Positions 62,045 to 64,000 of a stretch of 64,000 bases of DNA are shown one piece after another. Every line of letters starts with the position of its first letter. Position 1 is the first letter of the stretch. The notes under the pieces are model-generated. The model was not told the origin of the DNA, ran no database searches, and saw nothing but the letters and a program-made list of their open reading frames with translations. Source of the DNA: Ruegeria faecimaris (lineage in GTDB: Bacteria > Pseudomonadota > Alphaproteobacteria > Rhodobacterales > Rhodobacteraceae); the NCBI RefSeq assembly GCF_900182615.1, contig NZ_FXTE01000005.1, forward strand, positions 1 to 64,000. The letters run 5' to 3'. A program made the position numbers and the translations under genes.

Positions 62045-63058
62045 GTGAAACCGCTGCGCGCCATTCTCGGGACGGCCAGCGCGTCGGACAAGATCATCGC
62101 CCTGTCAGAGGGCGATGATCCCCGCGTCGTGGAAGGTGCGGTCAGGGCCGTAAAAGAGGACGTTGCACGGATCATCCTGATCGGCGACGGGGCCAAAATT
62201 TCGGCCCTTCTGGATGCGCATGAAGGATTTGATCCCACTCGGATAGACATTCTTGACCCGGCGCATTCCTCAATTACCACGGAACTGGCTGAAGCGCTGT
62301 TTAATCGCCGCAAGCACAAGGGCATGACCCTTGAAGAGGCAGGGCAACAGATCACCAACCGGCTGACCTTTGCCGCCATGCTGGTGCATCAGGGTATCGC
62401 TGACGGCACCTTGGGCGGAGCGGTTGAAACCACCTCTGACACAGTTCGCGCGGCGTTGCAGATCATCGGAACAGCGCCGGGTACAACAATGGTATCCAGC
62501 TTTTTTCTCATGCTGTTCTGTCAGGATCATCACGAGGTCAAAGGCGCGCGCATCTTTGCCGATTGTGGCCTGGTGGTGGATCCAAACGCCGAAGAAATGG
62601 CGGAAATTGCCCGCGCATCGGCCGCATCCTATTCAGCTTTGACTGGAAACACGGCGCGTGTGGCGATGCTGTCTTTTTCCACCTCGGGAAGCGCCGAACA
62701 TCCAAAAGTATCCAAGGTCGTCGAGGCAACCCGGATCGCACGCGAAAAAGATCCGAACCTTCTGATCGACGGAGAGCTGCAGTTCGATGCCGCCTTTGTC
62801 CCCGAGGTTGCGGCGCAAAAGGCGACGGATTCGCCACTGAAGGGCGAAGCGAATGTCTTTGTCTTCCCCAGCCTGAATGCGGGCAATCTGGGCTATAAGA
62901 TCGCACAGCGCATCGGAGGGGTTGAGGCAATCGGGCCAGTCCTACAAGGCCTGGCCAAGCCGGCAAATGATCTATCGCGCGGCTGTACGGCAGAGGACAT
63001 CCTTCACATGATCGCCGTGACTGCTGTTCAAGCACAACATGGCGAAAACGGAATATAA
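62045..63058 (+). CDS. pta: Phosphate acetyltransferase
   Basis: This is a 337-residue short-form Pta converting acetyl phosphate from Xsc to acetyl-CoA for central metabolism. The start is a GTG at 62045, five bases after xsc; KPLRAILGTASASDKIIALS fits the family. The PTA_PTB domain shows the substrate-binding FSTSGSAEHPKV and the final GPVLQGLAKPANDLSRGCTA signature. No CobB/CbiP-like N-terminal domain is present, as in other xsc-linked Pta enzymes. Confidence 0.95.
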   Translation: MKPLRAILGTASASDKIIALSEGDDPRVVEGAVRAVKEDVARIILIGDGAKISALLDAHEGFDPTRIDILDPAHSSITTELAEALFNRRKHKGMTLEEAGQQITNRLTFAAMLVHQGIADGTLGGAVETTSDTVRAALQIIGTAPGTTMVSSFFLMLFCQDHHEVKGARIFADCGLVVDPNAEEMAEIARASAASYSALTGNTARVAMLSFSTSGSAEHPKVSKVVEATRIAREKDPNLLIDGELQFDAAFVPEVAAQKATDSPLKGEANVFVFPSLNAGNLGYKIAQRIGGVEAIGPVLQGLAKPANDLSRGCTAEDILHMIAVTAVQAQHGENGI

Positions 63059-63145
63059 GTCTCGACAAGTCCGTGAAAAACAAATTTTATTCCGGTTCCC
63101 GGCAATACTCGGGGGAATACCGGTCTGCAAACTACAGGGGCGCCT

Positions 63146-64000
63146 ATGAACCAGCCAGTGATTGACACCTCGCCCAAAGTCTCGGACGAGATCCGGCAGA
63201 CCACCTGTTACATGTGCGCCTGTCGCTGTGGCATCAACGTTCACATGAAAGACGGCAAGGTCGCCTATATCGAGGGCAACCGAGACCACCCGGTGAACAA
63301 AGGCGTTCTGTGCGCCAAAGGGTCCGCGGGCATTATGCAGGTTAACGCGCCGTCGCGCCTACGCAAACCGCTGCGCCGTGTCGGCCCGCGCGGATCGGGC
63401 GAGTTCCGCGAGATCGAGTGGGACGAAGCGATCAGCACAGCCGTCGGCTGGATGAATGAGCTGCACGAGACAGCGCCGCAAAAGCTGGCCTTCTTTACCG
63501 GTCGCGACCAAAGCCAAAGCTTCACCAGCTTCTGGGCTCAGAATTTCGGCACCCCAAACTATGCGGCCCATGGCGGCTTCTGTTCCGTCAACATGGCCGC
63601 AGGCGGCATCTACACCATGGGCGGCGCGTTTTGGGAGTTTGGCCAGCCCGACTGGGACCACACCAAACTGTTCATGCTGTTCGGCGTGGCCGAAGACCAC
63701 GACAGCAACCCGATCAAGATGGGGATCGGCAAGATCAAGGCACGCGGCGCACGGGTGATCGGTGTGAACCCGATTCGATCAGGCTATAACGCCGTCGCCG
63801 ATGACTGGGTCGGGATCACCCCCGGCACCGATGGGTTATTCATCCTATCGCTGATCCATGTGTTGATGAAGGCGGGCAAGATCGACCTGGATTACCTCAG
63901 CCGTTATACTAACGCGCCTGTTCTGGTGAACGCATCCGAAGGCCCCGAGAAGGGTCTGTTCTTGCGCGATAGTGACGGCAAACCGCTGGTGATCGACCGG
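63146..64000 (+). CDS. soeA: Sulfite dehydrogenase SoeA-type molybdopterin subunit, truncated by window edge
   Basis: These are the first 285 residues of a molybdopterin oxidoreductase. The N-terminal 4Fe-4S site is C21-x2-C24-x3-C28, with a fourth cysteine at residue 56. The start MNQPVIDTSPKVSDEIRQTT at 63146 follows AGGGG. No twin-arginine signal is visible, so the enzyme is cytoplasmic, as reported for SoeABC. It would oxidise the sulfite released by Xsc to sulfate. Assignment as soeA rests mainly on the xsc-pta neighbourhood known from Ruegeria; it could otherwise be named as a formate dehydrogenase-like protein. The rest lies beyond the window. Confidence 0.8.
   Translation, partial: MNQPVIDTSPKVSDEIRQTTCYMCACRCGINVHMKDGKVAYIEGNRDHPVNKGVLCAKGSAGIMQVNAPSRLRKPLRRVGPRGSGEFREIEWDEAISTAVGWMNELHETAPQKLAFFTGRDQSQSFTSFWAQNFGTPNYAAHGGFCSVNMAAGGIYTMGGAFWEFGQPDWDHTKLFMLFGVAEDHDSNPIKMGIGKIKARGARVIGVNPIRSGYNAVADDWVGITPGTDGLFILSLIHVLMKAGKIDLDYLSRYTNAPVLVNASEGPEKGLFLRDSDGKPLVIDR

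Overview
The window looks like a chromosomal segment from a marine alphaproteobacterium of the Roseobacter group (Rhodobacteraceae, Ruegeria-like). The evidence is the fusion-type YejF, FnrL with a cbb3 oxidase cluster, a TauR-Xsc-Pta-SoeA sulfonate module, the TrcR (DUF1013) regulator, the putative rhamnosyltransferase family and a small SRP RNA. The taxon is inferred from gene content; no rRNA or tRNA gene is visible. Coding density is high and nearly every gene is recognisable.

Region 1 (1-21.6 kb) is the information-processing block, almost all on the minus strand: secE-nusG, rplK-rplA, rplJ-rplL-rpoB-rpoC and rpsL-rpsG-fusA-tuf. The order is the classical bacterial one, but accessory genes break it in three places. 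Between nusG and rplK lie a metallophosphoesterase, an EamA transporter, a decayed second copy of the nusG 3' end and an Excalibur-domain lipoprotein. Between rplA and rplJ lies a plus-strand phosphotransferase. Between rpoC and rpsL lie a DMT transporter and a putative rhamnosyltransferase. Good -35/-10 promoters are visible for rpsL, rplK and secE.

Region 2 (21.6-34.3 kb) is a microaerobic respiration island. ccoGHIS (oxidase maturation and copper loading) and ccoNOQP (cbb3 cytochrome oxidase) are followed by a UspA-type stress protein, then divergent fnrL and hemN. Three perfect palindromic FNR-type sites lie before ccoG, between ccoN and usp, and between fnrL and hemN, so the island carries its regulator and its targets together. 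A LysR regulator and a 60-residue unknown ORF sit between the two cco operons.

Region 3 (34.3-49 kb) holds an EF-G paralog with degenerate GTPase motifs, a yejABEF peptide ABC importer, a membrane-anchored cytochrome c, prephenate dehydratase, a GNAT acetyltransferase, an SRPBCC protein, NADH pyrophosphatase, a 5'-nucleotidase-like enzyme, the SRP RNA with its promoter, and rsgA.

Region 4 (49-58.6 kb) has an alpha/beta hydrolase, a cobalamin riboswitch controlling a small Cys-rich protein through an apparent RBS-sequestering hairpin, a Cys-based phosphatase, dnaX-ybaB-recR, RNase T2, TrcR, and an ArsR-permease pair.

Region 5 (58.6-64 kb) is a sulfonate dissimilation module. TauR is followed by two direct-repeat operator-like sites, then xsc, pta and the start of soeA. 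Together these would convert sulfoacetaldehyde to acetyl-CoA and sulfite, and oxidise the sulfite to sulfate. soeA runs off the right edge and tuf off the left edge.

I found no CRISPR array, insertion sequence or prophage. The strongest candidates for follow-up are the duplicated nusG tail that brackets two cargo genes, the riboswitch-controlled Cys-rich protein, the EF-G paralog, and the small unknown ORF beside the cco operons.
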